The notes beneath the pieces are model-generated. The model was given only the letters and a program-made list of their open reading frames with translations, was not told the DNA's origin and ran no database searches. Of a stretch of DNA of 15,465 nt, positions 1 through 7,015 are shown piece by piece. Positions within the stretch are counted from its first letter, which is position 1. Every line of letters starts with the position of its first letter. The translations under genes and the position numbers were made by a program. This stretch comes from Zymomonas sp. (GTDB lineage: Bacteria; Pseudomonadota; Alphaproteobacteria; Sphingomonadales; Sphingomonadaceae), in NCBI GenBank assembly GCA_027489105.1, contig JAIYAJ010000581.1, forward strand, positions 1 to 15,465, in the 5' to 3' direction.

Positions 1-706
1 AGGACAAGAACAGCACTGCGTCGGCGACTTCGCGTGCCGTGCCCAGACGGTGGAGAGGAGTCATGCGGATCGGCGAATATTCAAGGCCGTCCTCATGCAT
101 CTTCTTCAGATAAGGTCCCGCCAGTTCGGTATCGATCGGTCCGGGGGCGACTGCGTTGATGGTGATGCCGTCGTCCGCGAGTTCGATCGCGAGCGCGCGG
201 ACGAAGCCCGTGACGCCTGCCTTCGCTGTCGAATAGGCGCTCGCCCCGACATGGAAGGCATTCCAGACGGTGCCGTTGCGCGCTCCCGACGACAGGCAGA
301 CGATCCGGCCATAGCCCCGCTCGCGCATTCCGGGCACGAACGCCCGCGTGCACAGGAACATCGATCGCAGCGAGAGGATCATCGTATGGTCCCAGTCGGC
401 AACCGACAGATCGGTAACCCGGCCGCTGCGGCCGCCGCCGACATTGTTCACGAGGATCGACACCGGACCGATCGCAGCGGCAGCCTCGGCCAGTCCCGCG
501 ACGCTCTGCTCGTCGGTCACATCGCACGGTACCGCCAGCGACGGGTGGCCAGCGTTCAGCAGCAGGGCAGCCACCTCCGCCAACCGTTCCTCATTCCGTT
601 CGGCCAGCACGACCCGCGCGCCTTCCTCGGCGAGACGAAGCGCGGTCGCCTTGCCGATGCCCAGGCCTGCGCCGGTGACGACCGCAACCCGTCCGGCCAG
701 CCGCAT
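1..706 (-). CDS. SDR family NAD(P)-dependent oxidoreductase (3' end beyond the left edge)
   Basis: A classical short-chain dehydrogenase/reductase, 235 residues visible, with the C-terminus off the window. Reading from the ATG at 706, it shows the cofactor glycine motif TGAGLGIG (residues 11-18), an acidic Glu36 at the end of the second strand (suggests NAD rather than NADP, inference), CDV near 61-63, NNVGG (87-91) for the NNAG motif, catalytic Ser140, Tyr158 and Lys162 in YSTAK, and PGPIDT after the active site. The family oxidises secondary alcohols or reduces ketones in the cytoplasm; the substrate is not readable here. Its start codon shares one base with the stop of the upstream amidohydrolase (TGATG), so it is the last visible gene of the five-gene left operon. 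It probably oxidises a hydroxy intermediate of the pathway. The family call is very secure; a FabG role is unlikely in this context. Confidence 0.93.
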   Translation of the reverse strand, partial: MRLAGRVAVVTGAGLGIGKATALRLAEEGARVVLAERNEERLAEVAALLLNAGHPSLAVPCDVTDEQSVAGLAEAAAAIGPVSILVNNVGGGRSGRVTDLSVADWDHTMILSLRSMFLCTRAFVPGMRERGYGRIVCLSSGARNGTVWNAFHVGASAYSTAKAGVTGFVRALAIELADDGITINAVAPGPIDTELAGPYLKKMHEDGLEYSPIRMTPLHRLGTAREVADAVLFLS

Positions 707-1341
707 CAGGTCGCGAGCCCCCGGATGAACGCGATCGCTTCATCCTCACCGACGACGTCGGCATATTTGGCGTTCATGTCGAACAGATTGGCCTCATGCG
801 GCGCGGCATGGCGATCGCCACAGGCGTCGGCAATCACGGCGGTTCGGAAGCCATGGCTCATCGCATCGACGCAGGATGCGCGGACGCAGCCCGAGGTCGT
901 CAGACCGGTGAGCAGCACAGAGTCTACGCCCATCGCAGTCAGCGTCGATGCCAGCGACGTGCCGAAAAAGGCGCTCGGATATTGCTTCGACACGACCAGT
1001 TCGTCCTCGAACGGCTCGAGGCCGGGGCCCCAGGCGCCCATCGGGTTCCCCTTGACGAAATTGCGCAGCGGGGCGGCCTTTTCGAAGAAGCGCCCGCCGT
1101 CGATCGCCTGCGGGTGATAGACGACATTGGTCAGGATCACCGGCACGCCTGCGGCCTTTGCGGCGGCGCGTACCCGCAAGGCGGAAGCAATCGTTTCCTC
1201 GACCCCCGCGTAAAGTTCGCAGGCAGGATCGAAATAGCCCATGCAGAAGTCGATCAGGATCAGCGCGGGCCGGGCGCCGAACCCGACGCGCCGATCATAG
1301 GCCTTCTTGTAGTTGGCCAGCAGGTCTTCGGTCTCGCTCAC
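706..1341 (-). CDS. Isochorismatase-fold cysteine amidohydrolase (maleamate / N-carbamoylsarcosine amidase type)
   Basis: A 211-residue cysteine hydrolase of the isochorismatase superfamily. The catalytic triad is visible as Asp31 (LILIDF), Lys119 (VSKQYPSAF) and Cys152 (TTSGCVRAS). The N-terminal YDRRVGFG stretch and the TTSGCVRAS box match, from memory, the N-carbamoylsarcosine amidase and maleamate amidase (NicF) branch, which hydrolyses terminal amides to acid plus ammonia. The start is a GTG at 1341, overlapping the leuD-like stop by four bases (GTGA). A longer in-frame reading up to 1449 is rejected because its extra N-terminus lies inside the leuD-like gene and has no family match. Its place directly after a diacid hydratase pair suggests it releases ammonia from a half-amide to give the diacid they hydrate (inference). 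Family assignment is strong; the exact substrate is open. Confidence 0.9.
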   Translation of the reverse strand: MSETEDLLANYKKAYDRRVGFGARPALILIDFCMGYFDPACELYAGVEETIASALRVRAAAKAAGVPVILTNVVYHPQAIDGGRFFEKAAPLRNFVKGNPMGAWGPGLEPFEDELVVSKQYPSAFFGTSLASTLTAMGVDSVLLTGLTTSGCVRASCVDAMSHGFRTAVIADACGDRHAAPHEANLFDMNAKYADVVGEDEAIAFIRGLAT

Positions 1342-1961
1342 AGGGTGCTGTCCTCGGGATAGAGCCAGGGCTGGACGGCGCGTTGACCTGCCTCGAACCG
1401 GTCGATGTCCCCGGCGAAGCGGGCAAGCACGAGATCGGTCTCGTCCCATCCGTTGAGCAGGGCGAGGCGTCGTTCCGGGGCGATGGAGAAGGTCACAGGC
1501 TCGGCACTGCCGACCGTTACGGTCTGCGCTTCCAGGTCGACTGTGAATTGCTCACCCGACGCAGCGGATGCCAGAAGGCCGGACGCGGTTTCGGACGGCA
1601 GAATCACCGGAACGATGCCGTTGCGCAGGCAGTTGTTGTGGAAGATCTCGCCCAGCGCCGGCGCGATCACGGCTCTTACCCCCAGGCCATGGAGCGCCCA
1701 GACCGCCTGCTCGCGGCTAGACCCCGAGCCGAAATTCGCGCCTGCGACGATCACCGGAGGATCGCGGAAAGGTGCCGTGTTGAGGACATAGTCTTCGATC
1801 TCGCTGCCGTCCGGCCGGTAGCGGCGATCGTGGAAGGCGTGCTTCCCCAGCCCCTCGCGCGCGGTGAGCAGCAGGAAGCGCGCGGGAAAGATGATGTCGG
1901 TGTCGATATTCTCTTCCGGCATCGCAGCGGCATGACCGGTGACGGTGGTGAAAGGGGTCAT
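1338..1961 (-). CDS. leuD: LeuD-like aconitase-family hydratase, small (swivel) subunit
   Basis: The 207-residue swivel-domain subunit of an isopropylmalate-isomerase-type hydro-lyase; 207 residues is normal for bacterial LeuD. Visible landmarks are [14 protein letters not shown] (residues 17-30), [15 protein letters not shown] (76-90) and [15 protein letters not shown] (107-121). The family combines with the large subunit to add or shift water on unsaturated di- and tricarboxylates. In LeuD as I remember it, the swivel box reads FGCGSSREHAPWAL, so this copy has Ser for Cys and Gln85 for His. The ATG at 1961 overlaps the large-subunit stop by four bases (ATGA), and its stop overlaps the next GTG start. 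The gene symbol is a homology name only. Because it sits among hydrolases and lacks leuA or leuB nearby, I infer a catabolic hydratase (maleate, citraconate or dimethylmaleate type) rather than leucine synthesis. Confidence 0.88.
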   Translation of the reverse strand: MTPFTTVTGHAAAMPEENIDTDIIFPARFLLLTAREGLGKHAFHDRRYRPDGSEIEDYVLNTAPFRDPPVIVAGANFGSGSSREQAVWALHGLGVRAVIAPALGEIFHNNCLRNGIVPVILPSETASGLLASAASGEQFTVDLEAQTVTVGSAEPVTFSIAPERRLALLNGWDETDLVLARFAGDIDRFEAGQRAVQPWLYPEDSTL

Positions 1962-3361
1962 GCCAGATAATCCCTCGCGTCGGCGATATGGCCGGCGATC
2001 GCGGCGGCGGCGGCCATCGCCGGGCTCATCAGATGCGTGCGGCCGCCGGCGCCTTGACGGCCCTCGAAATTGCGATTGCTCGTGGACGCGCAGCGGTCGC
2101 CTGGCGCGAGCCGGTCGTCGTTCATGGCGACGCACATCGAGCAGCCTGCGAAGCGCCACTCGAAGCCCGCGTCGATCAGGATGCGATCGAGGCCTTCGCG
2201 TTCGGCGGCTGCACGGGTGGCCATGCTGCCGGGAACGACGATCGCCTTTATGCCGGACGCGACCTTGCGGCCCATCGCGATGGCGGCGGCGGCGCGGAGA
2301 TCCTCGATCCGGCCATTGGTGCAGGATCCGATGAAGACATGGCTGACCGGGGTCCCTAACAGCCGCGCACCCGGTGCAAGGCCCATATAGGCCAGCGCCT
2401 TCTCCGCCTCGCGGCGCTCGGAGGGATCATCGATCCGGGCGGGGTCGGGAAGGACGGCATCGATCGGCAGGGTCTGGTTCGGGCTGGTGCCCCAGCTGAC
2501 CTGCGGCGCGATCTCGGCAAGGTCGAGCGTCACGACACGATCATAGCGGGCGCCGGGGTCACTCCGCAGGCCGTCCCAATAGGCGCAGGCCCGCGCGAAT
2601 GCCTCGCCTTTCGGGGCAAGCCGACGTCCGTTGACGAAGGCATAGGTCGTCTCATCGGGCGCGACCAGGCCGATGCGGCTGCCCGCTTCGATCGTCATGT
2701 TGCACAAGGTCATCCGCTCCGCCATCGACATGGCAGCAATGGCGGGCCCGACATATTCGACCGCATGACCGACCGCGCCGTTGGCGCCGATCCGTGCTAT
2801 CAAAGCGAGCGCGATATCCTTGGCGAAAACCAGCGGATGCCGTTCGCCGACCAGTTCGACCTTCATCGTCCTGGCGCGGGTCTGGCGCAGCGCCTGCGCT
2901 ACCATCACCGTCGATTGCTCGCTCGCGCCGATCCCGAAGGCGAGCGCACCGAAGGCGCCATGGGTGGTGGTGTGGCTGTCGCCGCAGACGATGGTCGTGC
3001 CGGGCAGGGTGAAGCCCGTTTCCGGCCCGATGACGTGGACGATGCCCTGTTCCGGCCCATTCACGGCCGCATAGGGCACGCCGAACTCGCGCACATTGGC
3101 TTCGAGTTCGGCGATCTGCGAGGCGGCCAGCGGATCGTCTATGGTGCCGCGCTGGCTGGTCGGTATGGCGTGGTCCGCCACGGCGAGGTGGGTTTCCGGA
3201 CGGCGCAGCCTGCGTCCTTTGCCGCGCAGCGCGACGAAGGATTGCGGGCTTGACACCTCATGGACGATGTGGCGGTCGATGTAGAGCAGGGATTCACCAT
3301 CGCCCAGATCGGCGACGACATGCGAGTCCCACAGCTTCTCGTAGAGCGTCCTGGCGGTCAT
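1958..3361 (-). CDS. leuC: LeuC-like aconitase-family hydratase, large [4Fe-4S] subunit
   Basis: The 467-residue large subunit, collinear along its length with E. coli-type LeuC (466 residues). The three iron-sulfur cysteines are Cys347 (GSCTNGR), Cys407 and Cys410 (GCSMC). [20 protein letters not shown] (126-145) and [12 protein letters not shown] are also typical. Several positions that I remember as near-invariant in true LeuC differ: DHN reads DHA (63-65), EVEHV reads EQSTV (148-152), TNSR reads TNGR (348-351) and PGSGPVK reads PGSMATR (377-383). These lie in or near the active site and suggest a changed substrate (inference). Start and stop both overlap neighbours by four bases (ATGA). 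The partner is the small subunit immediately downstream. The likely role is cytoplasmic hydration of an unsaturated dicarboxylate; a spare LeuC paralogue is the alternative. The symbol is a homology name only. Confidence 0.9.
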   Translation of the reverse strand: MTARTLYEKLWDSHVVADLGDGESLLYIDRHIVHEVSSPQSFVALRGKGRRLRRPETHLAVADHAIPTSQRGTIDDPLAASQIAELEANVREFGVPYAAVNGPEQGIVHVIGPETGFTLPGTTIVCGDSHTTTHGAFGALAFGIGASEQSTVMVAQALRQTRARTMKVELVGERHPLVFAKDIALALIARIGANGAVGHAVEYVGPAIAAMSMAERMTLCNMTIEAGSRIGLVAPDETTYAFVNGRRLAPKGEAFARACAYWDGLRSDPGARYDRVVTLDLAEIAPQVSWGTSPNQTLPIDAVLPDPARIDDPSERREAEKALAYMGLAPGARLLGTPVSHVFIGSCTNGRIEDLRAAAAIAMGRKVASGIKAIVVPGSMATRAAAEREGLDRILIDAGFEWRFAGCSMCVAMNDDRLAPGDRCASTSNRNFEGRQGAGGRTHLMSPAMAAAAAIAGHIADARDYLA

Positions 3362-4362
3362 GGTGCCCTGTTTCCTGCGAGCGGCACGCCCGCCTCGACA
3401 TAGGTCTCGATCCAGCGCGCGAAGCGGACGGGGACTTCGAGCGGGGGATAGTGGCCGACGTCGGGCATCAGCACCTTCGATATGGTGGCGTTCGACAAAT
3501 AGCGGGTGATGGCGTTGACGGCGGACTCGGGCAGTAGCGGGTCGCCGCTGCCCCAGACGAGGAAGGTCGGCGCCTTGATCTTCGCCATCTCGATCGCGGC
3601 CTGCTTGCCGTCACCGATCCGCGCGACCATCGCGATCGGATAGGGTTCGGGCGCGCGGCGGTTGAAGTCCCAATATTCGGCGCGCGTCTTGGCGCTGATC
3701 CGTGCTGGGTCGCCCGAGAAGAAGGACAGATACTGGTTCCAGAAGTCGAGGTCCTGATAGCCCGTCTTCCTGACGCGCTCCTGTGCGGCGAGGAAGGCCG
3801 GGGTCTGGACCATGTGGCTCGTGTCGACAGGATCGGACGGGGTGTTGGACAGGATCAACCGCTCGACCATCTCAGGCCGCTTGGCCGCCAGATACATCGC
3901 CATCGTCCCGCCGCTCGACACGCCGATCGCTGCGGCTACGCGCTTCACGCCCAGTCCTTCGAGCAGCCCTTCTGTCACCTCGACCGGACGGACGGTCTTT
4001 GCAGCCTCCTCGGTCGCGGGCGAGGACAGGCCATAGCCGGGGATGTCGAAGCGGATGATCCGGTAGCGCGGCTTGAGAAGGGTCGTGATCCGATCCCAGG
4101 TACGCAGGCTGCTCTGCGAGCCGTGGATCATCAGCAGGACCGGCGCCGTGCGGGGGCCCTCATCCTTGTAATGGACCTCCATGCCCTTGATGGTCATGTA
4201 GCGGCTCTGCGCATCGCCATATCGCTGGCGCAGTTGCGCGACCGTCAGGCGCGGTGTCTGCGGCGAATCTGGGGCGGTGGCGGCGATCTGTGCCGGGGCG
4301 GGCGCGAACGGAACCGACAGCGCGATGGCGGCCCCACAGAACAGCACGTGCAACGGTTTCAT
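3358..4362 (-). CDS. Exported alpha/beta-fold hydrolase
   Basis: A 334-residue alpha/beta hydrolase with a Sec-type signal peptide (MKP then hydrophobic residues 5-20, possible cleavage after APA at 22-24), so probably periplasmic. The core fold starts near residue 55. Visible elements are the oxyanion HG (80-81), the nucleophile elbow GVSSG (147-151, Ser149), acidic Asp274 in WGSGDP and the catalytic His304 in VGHYPP. I chose the ATG at 4362 because it begins a clean signal peptide and has GGAG a few bases upstream; an in-frame ATG at 4389 would put extra residues before the signal. It is the first gene of the left operon and its stop overlaps the LeuC-like start (ATGA). The family covers esterases, lactonases, epoxide hydrolases and C-C hydrolases; nothing visible picks one. 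Its gene faces away from the Tat-exported amine oxidase across the shared control region. Confidence 0.88.
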   Translation of the reverse strand: MKPLHVLFCGAAIALSVPFAPAPAQIAATAPDSPQTPRLTVAQLRQRYGDAQSRYMTIKGMEVHYKDEGPRTAPVLLMIHGSQSSLRTWDRITTLLKPRYRIIRFDIPGYGLSSPATEEAAKTVRPVEVTEGLLEGLGVKRVAAAIGVSSGGTMAMYLAAKRPEMVERLILSNTPSDPVDTSHMVQTPAFLAAQERVRKTGYQDLDFWNQYLSFFSGDPARISAKTRAEYWDFNRRAPEPYPIAMVARIGDGKQAAIEMAKIKAPTFLVWGSGDPLLPESAVNAITRYLSNATISKVLMPDVGHYPPLEVPVRFARWIETYVEAGVPLAGNRAP

Positions 4363-4560
4363 GGCTTCTCCGGCGCAGGCGTCAAACATCAGGCTCGTCC
4401 CTCAGCTATCTGCCAATGGCGCATTTTCCGAAAGCCATGCATCTCTATCCGACTGGTGGTGAGCCATGCCCCATGGATCGACAGTCGAGCGCCGGCTGTG
4501 GCGATTGGTGCTATCAGCAAGCCCGTGATCCGGGTGCAGTCCGAGGGTTAGGCAAGGCAG
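4363..4560. promoter_or_regulatory. Divergent promoter/control region between the two catabolic operons
   Basis: This 198-bp gap separates the leftward hydrolase start (4362) from the rightward amine oxidase start (4561), so it must hold both promoters unless transcription enters from elsewhere. It is less G/C-heavy around 4420-4450 than its surroundings. I see several small inverted repeats: GCCAATGGC (4412-4420), ATGGC/GCCAT separated by 13 bases (4416-4420 and 4434-4438), TTTC-C-GAAA (4425-4433) and CCATG-CCC-CATGG (4464-4476). Any of these could be an operator half-site; none matches the large palindromes before the IclR gene. I cannot place confident -35 and -10 boxes. Confidence 0.6.
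4464..4476. repeat. Short inverted repeat CCATG-N3-CATGG in the divergent control region
   Basis: A perfect 5-bp inverted repeat with a 3-bp spacer, seen directly. It lies roughly midway between the two divergent starts, where an operator shared by both promoters would be expected. Such a short repeat can occur by chance, so its function is inference. Confidence 0.3.
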
Positions 4561-6030
4561 ATGATGATCGACCGGCGCACATTCTCCCTCGGCGGGCTTG
4601 GCCTTGCCGCTCTTACGGCAGGCGCGCCCTTGCTGGGCGCGAGCAAGCGCAAGGCGCCGATGCCGACCGGGCCGGACCGGCGGAAGCCGGGGCAAAGCGA
4701 CGTCATCGTGCTGGGGGCGGGCGTTTCCGGTCTGCAGGCGGCCTGGATGCTCGAGCAGGAAGGCAAGACCGTCACCGTCATCGAGGCGCGCGAGCGCGTC
4801 GGCGGGCGTATCTGGACCCTGCTCGATCAGCCTGGATACCCCGAAATGGGCTTCAACTCGATGGCCGAGGGCTATGGCCGGGGCATCGATGCGGCCGGCC
4901 GGGCCGGCGTGGAGTTGCACGAAGTCGGCGCCCGCTATCGCTATGGCGCGCCGCCGCTGCTTTGGATCAACGGCAAGCCGATGACCCGCGCCGAATGGGC
5001 TGGTTTTCCGGGCAATCCTTTCCCGGAAAAATTCAAGGCGCTGATGCCCGGCGAACTCGTCGGCAAGATCGTCTCCGACAATAACCGGCTCAGCGACTGG
5101 ACGAGCTGGCACGACCCGGCCAACGCCGCGCTCGACATCTCGCTGCACGATTATCTGAAGGCGCAGGGGCTGTCCGATGCCGCGATCCATCTCTGCCACG
5201 ATCTGGCCCCCTATTATGGCATCGATGCCTGGGGCGTTTCGTCGCTCATGATGGAATATAATGACGGCTTCATCAAAGCCCAGATGGGGGCAGGGACGGG
5301 CTCGCTCTCGGTCAAGGGCGGCAATATCCACCTCGCCACCGGCATGGCGAAGTTGCTCAAGGGCGACGTGCTTCTCGGGCGCGAGGTGGTGGCGATCGAT
5401 CAGGATGGCGCCGGCGTCAGCGTTCACTGCGCTGACGGCTCCACCTTCAGTGCCCCCCGTCTGATCTGCTCCTTGCCCTTCTCGGCGCTCCGCAACGTCA
5501 AGCTGATGCCGGCGCTGGAGGGCGTGCAGGCTCGCGCTGTCGCCCAGCTGGGCTATCAGCCGATTTCGATGGTGTTCGTCACGGCGAACGCGCCCTTCTG
5601 GGAAGAGGACAAGCTCGCGCCCGGCATGTGGACCGACGGATTGCTCGGCAATGTGATGCCGCAGCGCTACGGCGCGACGCCCGAGGAAATCACCGGCTTC
5701 ATCGTCCAGGCGCGCGGCAATCTCGCCCTCTACTGGGACCGCATGGGACCGGATTTGGCCAAGGCCATGGTCGTTGGCCAGCTCGAGAAATTGCGTCCCG
5801 CCGCCAAGGGCAAGGTCGCTGCGCACAGCTATTTCAGCTGGGCGGGCGAGCGCTTCAACGGCGGTGACGTGTCCTATTTCGGTCCCGGCCAGGTCAGCTG
5901 GGTGGACGAGATGATCCGCCCGGCGGGACGTATGCATTTCTGCGGCGAGCATACCGCGACGGCGGCGCGCGGTCTCGAAGGTGCGCTGGAGTCCGCCGAG
6001 CGTGTCGTGCTGGAGGTTTTGACCGCCTGA
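4561..6030 (+). CDS. Tat-exported FAD-dependent amine oxidase
   Basis: A 489-residue flavin monoamine oxidase. The N-terminus carries a twin-arginine signal (DRRTFSLGG, Arg5-Arg6, then a hydrophobic stretch to about residue 26), pointing to export of the folded flavoprotein. FAD-binding elements are VIVLGAGVSG (48-57), Glu75 in VIEARERVGGRIW, and the C-terminal FCGEHTATAARGLEGAL (from residue 460). The family oxidises amines or amino acids to imines, which hydrolyse to an aldehyde or ketone plus ammonia or an amine; nicotine oxidase NicA2 and pseudooxynicotine oxidases are exported or catabolic members. An in-frame TAG at 4549-4551 fixes the start to the ATG at 4561 or the adjacent ATG at 4564; AAGG at 4554-4557 suits the second slightly better. 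It is the first gene of the rightward operon. It may produce the aldehyde oxidised by the aldehyde dehydrogenase further down (inference). Confidence 0.92.
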   Translation: MMIDRRTFSLGGLGLAALTAGAPLLGASKRKAPMPTGPDRRKPGQSDVIVLGAGVSGLQAAWMLEQEGKTVTVIEARERVGGRIWTLLDQPGYPEMGFNSMAEGYGRGIDAAGRAGVELHEVGARYRYGAPPLLWINGKPMTRAEWAGFPGNPFPEKFKALMPGELVGKIVSDNNRLSDWTSWHDPANAALDISLHDYLKAQGLSDAAIHLCHDLAPYYGIDAWGVSSLMMEYNDGFIKAQMGAGTGSLSVKGGNIHLATGMAKLLKGDVLLGREVVAIDQDGAGVSVHCADGSTFSAPRLICSLPFSALRNVKLMPALEGVQARAVAQLGYQPISMVFVTANAPFWEEDKLAPGMWTDGLLGNVMPQRYGATPEEITGFIVQARGNLALYWDRMGPDLAKAMVVGQLEKLRPAAKGKVAAHSYFSWAGERFNGGDVSYFGPGQVSWVDEMIRPAGRMHFCGEHTATAARGLEGALESAERVVLEVLTA

Positions 6031-6049
6031 TCCGTTCGGGCGACTGTCG

Positions 6050-6064
6050 GCCGTCTGAGACGGC
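6050..6064 (+). repeat. Strong 15-bp palindrome/hairpin between amine oxidase and deacetylase-fold genes
   Basis: GCCGTCT-G-AGACGGC is a perfect inverted repeat; as RNA it gives a 6-bp GC-rich stem with a UGA loop. It lies in the only sizeable gap (58 bp) of the rightward operon before the small HNH gene, 19 bases after the amine oxidase stop and 24 bases before the next ATG. There is no following U-run, so it is more likely a processing, stability or partial attenuation element than a full terminator. Confidence 0.5.
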
Positions 6065-6088
6065 AAGATATCGGAAGGTGAGTGTTCG

Positions 6089-7015
6089 ATGGAATATGAT
6101 TATGTCCCGCTGCCGCAGCGCAAGCCGCTGATCTGGCCGAACGGCGCCCGCGTCGCGCTGATCCTCACCTTCAATCTCGAAACCTGGGATCTGACCAAGG
6201 ACACCGACAAGCCCTATTATGCCGGCGGTCCCGCGATCCTCCCGGACGTGCTTCCGGGGAACACCCCCGATTTCCCCAACTTCACCTGGCGCGAATATGG
6301 CCAGCGCGTCGGCCTGTGGCGGCTGATCGACCTGTTCGACGAACTCGGCGTCAAGGCCAGCTGCACGACCAACGCGGTCACCTTCGAACGGCGCAAGGCG
6401 ATGACCGATGCCGTCCTCGAACGGGGGTGGGAGCTGCTGACCCACAATTGGGAGCAGGGCGAACTGCTGTCGAGCTTCGCGCATGAGCCGGCCAAGGAGC
6501 GCGACATCATCCTGCGCAGCCTCGACCAGTTCGAAAAGTTCACCGGACGCAAGTCGAAGGGCTGGCTGTCCTCGTCGCTGCGCGGCACGCTGCAGACGGC
6601 GGATATCCTCGCCGAATATGGCTGCACCTTTTACTGCGACATCATGAACGACGATCAGCCCTATCTGCTGCGGACCCCGCACGGACCGATCGTGTCGGTG
6701 CCCTATTCGAACGAGATCAACGACTTCACCTTCATCACGCGCAAGAACTACACGACCGACGAATATCGCGATGCGCTGATCGAGGAACTGGACGTTCTCC
6801 ATGCCGAGGGCGCGAAGACCGGCCGGATCATGAACCTCGGGCTCCATCCGCACGTATCGGGGCGCGCCCATCGCATCCGCGCGCTGCGCGAGTTCATCGA
6901 ACATGCCAAGTCGCTGCCCGGTGTGTGGTGGGCCACCCGCGAGGAAATCGCTAAATGGTATCTCGCCAATCATGAGAGCCATATCCCCGGCCAGCTCGAC
7001 GGCGGCGCCAAGTGA
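6089..7015 (+). CDS. Polysaccharide-deacetylase-fold hydrolase (allantoinase / cyclic-imide hydrolase type)
   Basis: A 308-residue protein of the NodB/PuuE fold. Landmarks are LILTFNLETWD (24-34), the CTTNA strand (92-96), His119 in LLTHNWEQGE, and the C-terminal GLHPHVSGRAHRIRALREF (251-269), which is typical of the PuuE-like non-sugar branch. That branch includes allantoinase PuuE and bacterial cyclic-imide hydrolases, which open C-N bonds in ring imides or ureides. No signal peptide is visible, so a cytoplasmic enzyme is expected and cell-wall deacetylation is unlikely. Where classical NodB proteins have Asp-Asp, this one has Glu31. The ribosome site AAGGTGAG sits about six bases before the ATG. 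Its stop overlaps the monooxygenase GTG start (GTGA). In context it may hydrolyse a cyclic imide or lactam to a half-amide for the isochorismatase-fold enzyme (inference). Confidence 0.87.
   Translation: MEYDYVPLPQRKPLIWPNGARVALILTFNLETWDLTKDTDKPYYAGGPAILPDVLPGNTPDFPNFTWREYGQRVGLWRLIDLFDELGVKASCTTNAVTFERRKAMTDAVLERGWELLTHNWEQGELLSSFAHEPAKERDIILRSLDQFEKFTGRKSKGWLSSSLRGTLQTADILAEYGCTFYCDIMNDDQPYLLRTPHGPIVSVPYSNEINDFTFITRKNYTTDEYRDALIEELDVLHAEGAKTGRIMNLGLHPHVSGRAHRIRALREFIEHAKSLPGVWWATREEIAKWYLANHESHIPGQLDGGAK

Noticed and set aside
50..1117. Plus-strand open frame of 355 codons opposite the SDR and amidohydrolase genes
   Set aside because: No recognisable motifs, low-complexity composition, and both opposite-strand genes carry intact catalytic residues.
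1338..3361. Ordinary leucine-biosynthesis leuCD
   Set aside because: No leuA or leuB alongside, operon partners are catabolic hydrolases, and several normally fixed residues differ. It is still possible as a paralogue, so the family name is kept.
4411..4416. TGCCAA shared by the divergent region and the repeat before the IclR gene
   Set aside because: Six bases without a paired half-site can recur by chance; not enough to claim a common operator.
4402..6066. Long minus-strand open frame (554 codons) opposite the amine oxidase
   Set aside because: Its translation is rich in Arg, Ala, His and Gly without any family motif, and the opposite strand encodes a complete FAD amine oxidase. This is a typical GC-rich antisense shadow.
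5894..6982. Minus-strand open frame of 362 codons opposite the deacetylase-fold gene
   Set aside because: Antisense shadow; the plus-strand frame has clear PuuE-like motifs and a proper ribosome site.
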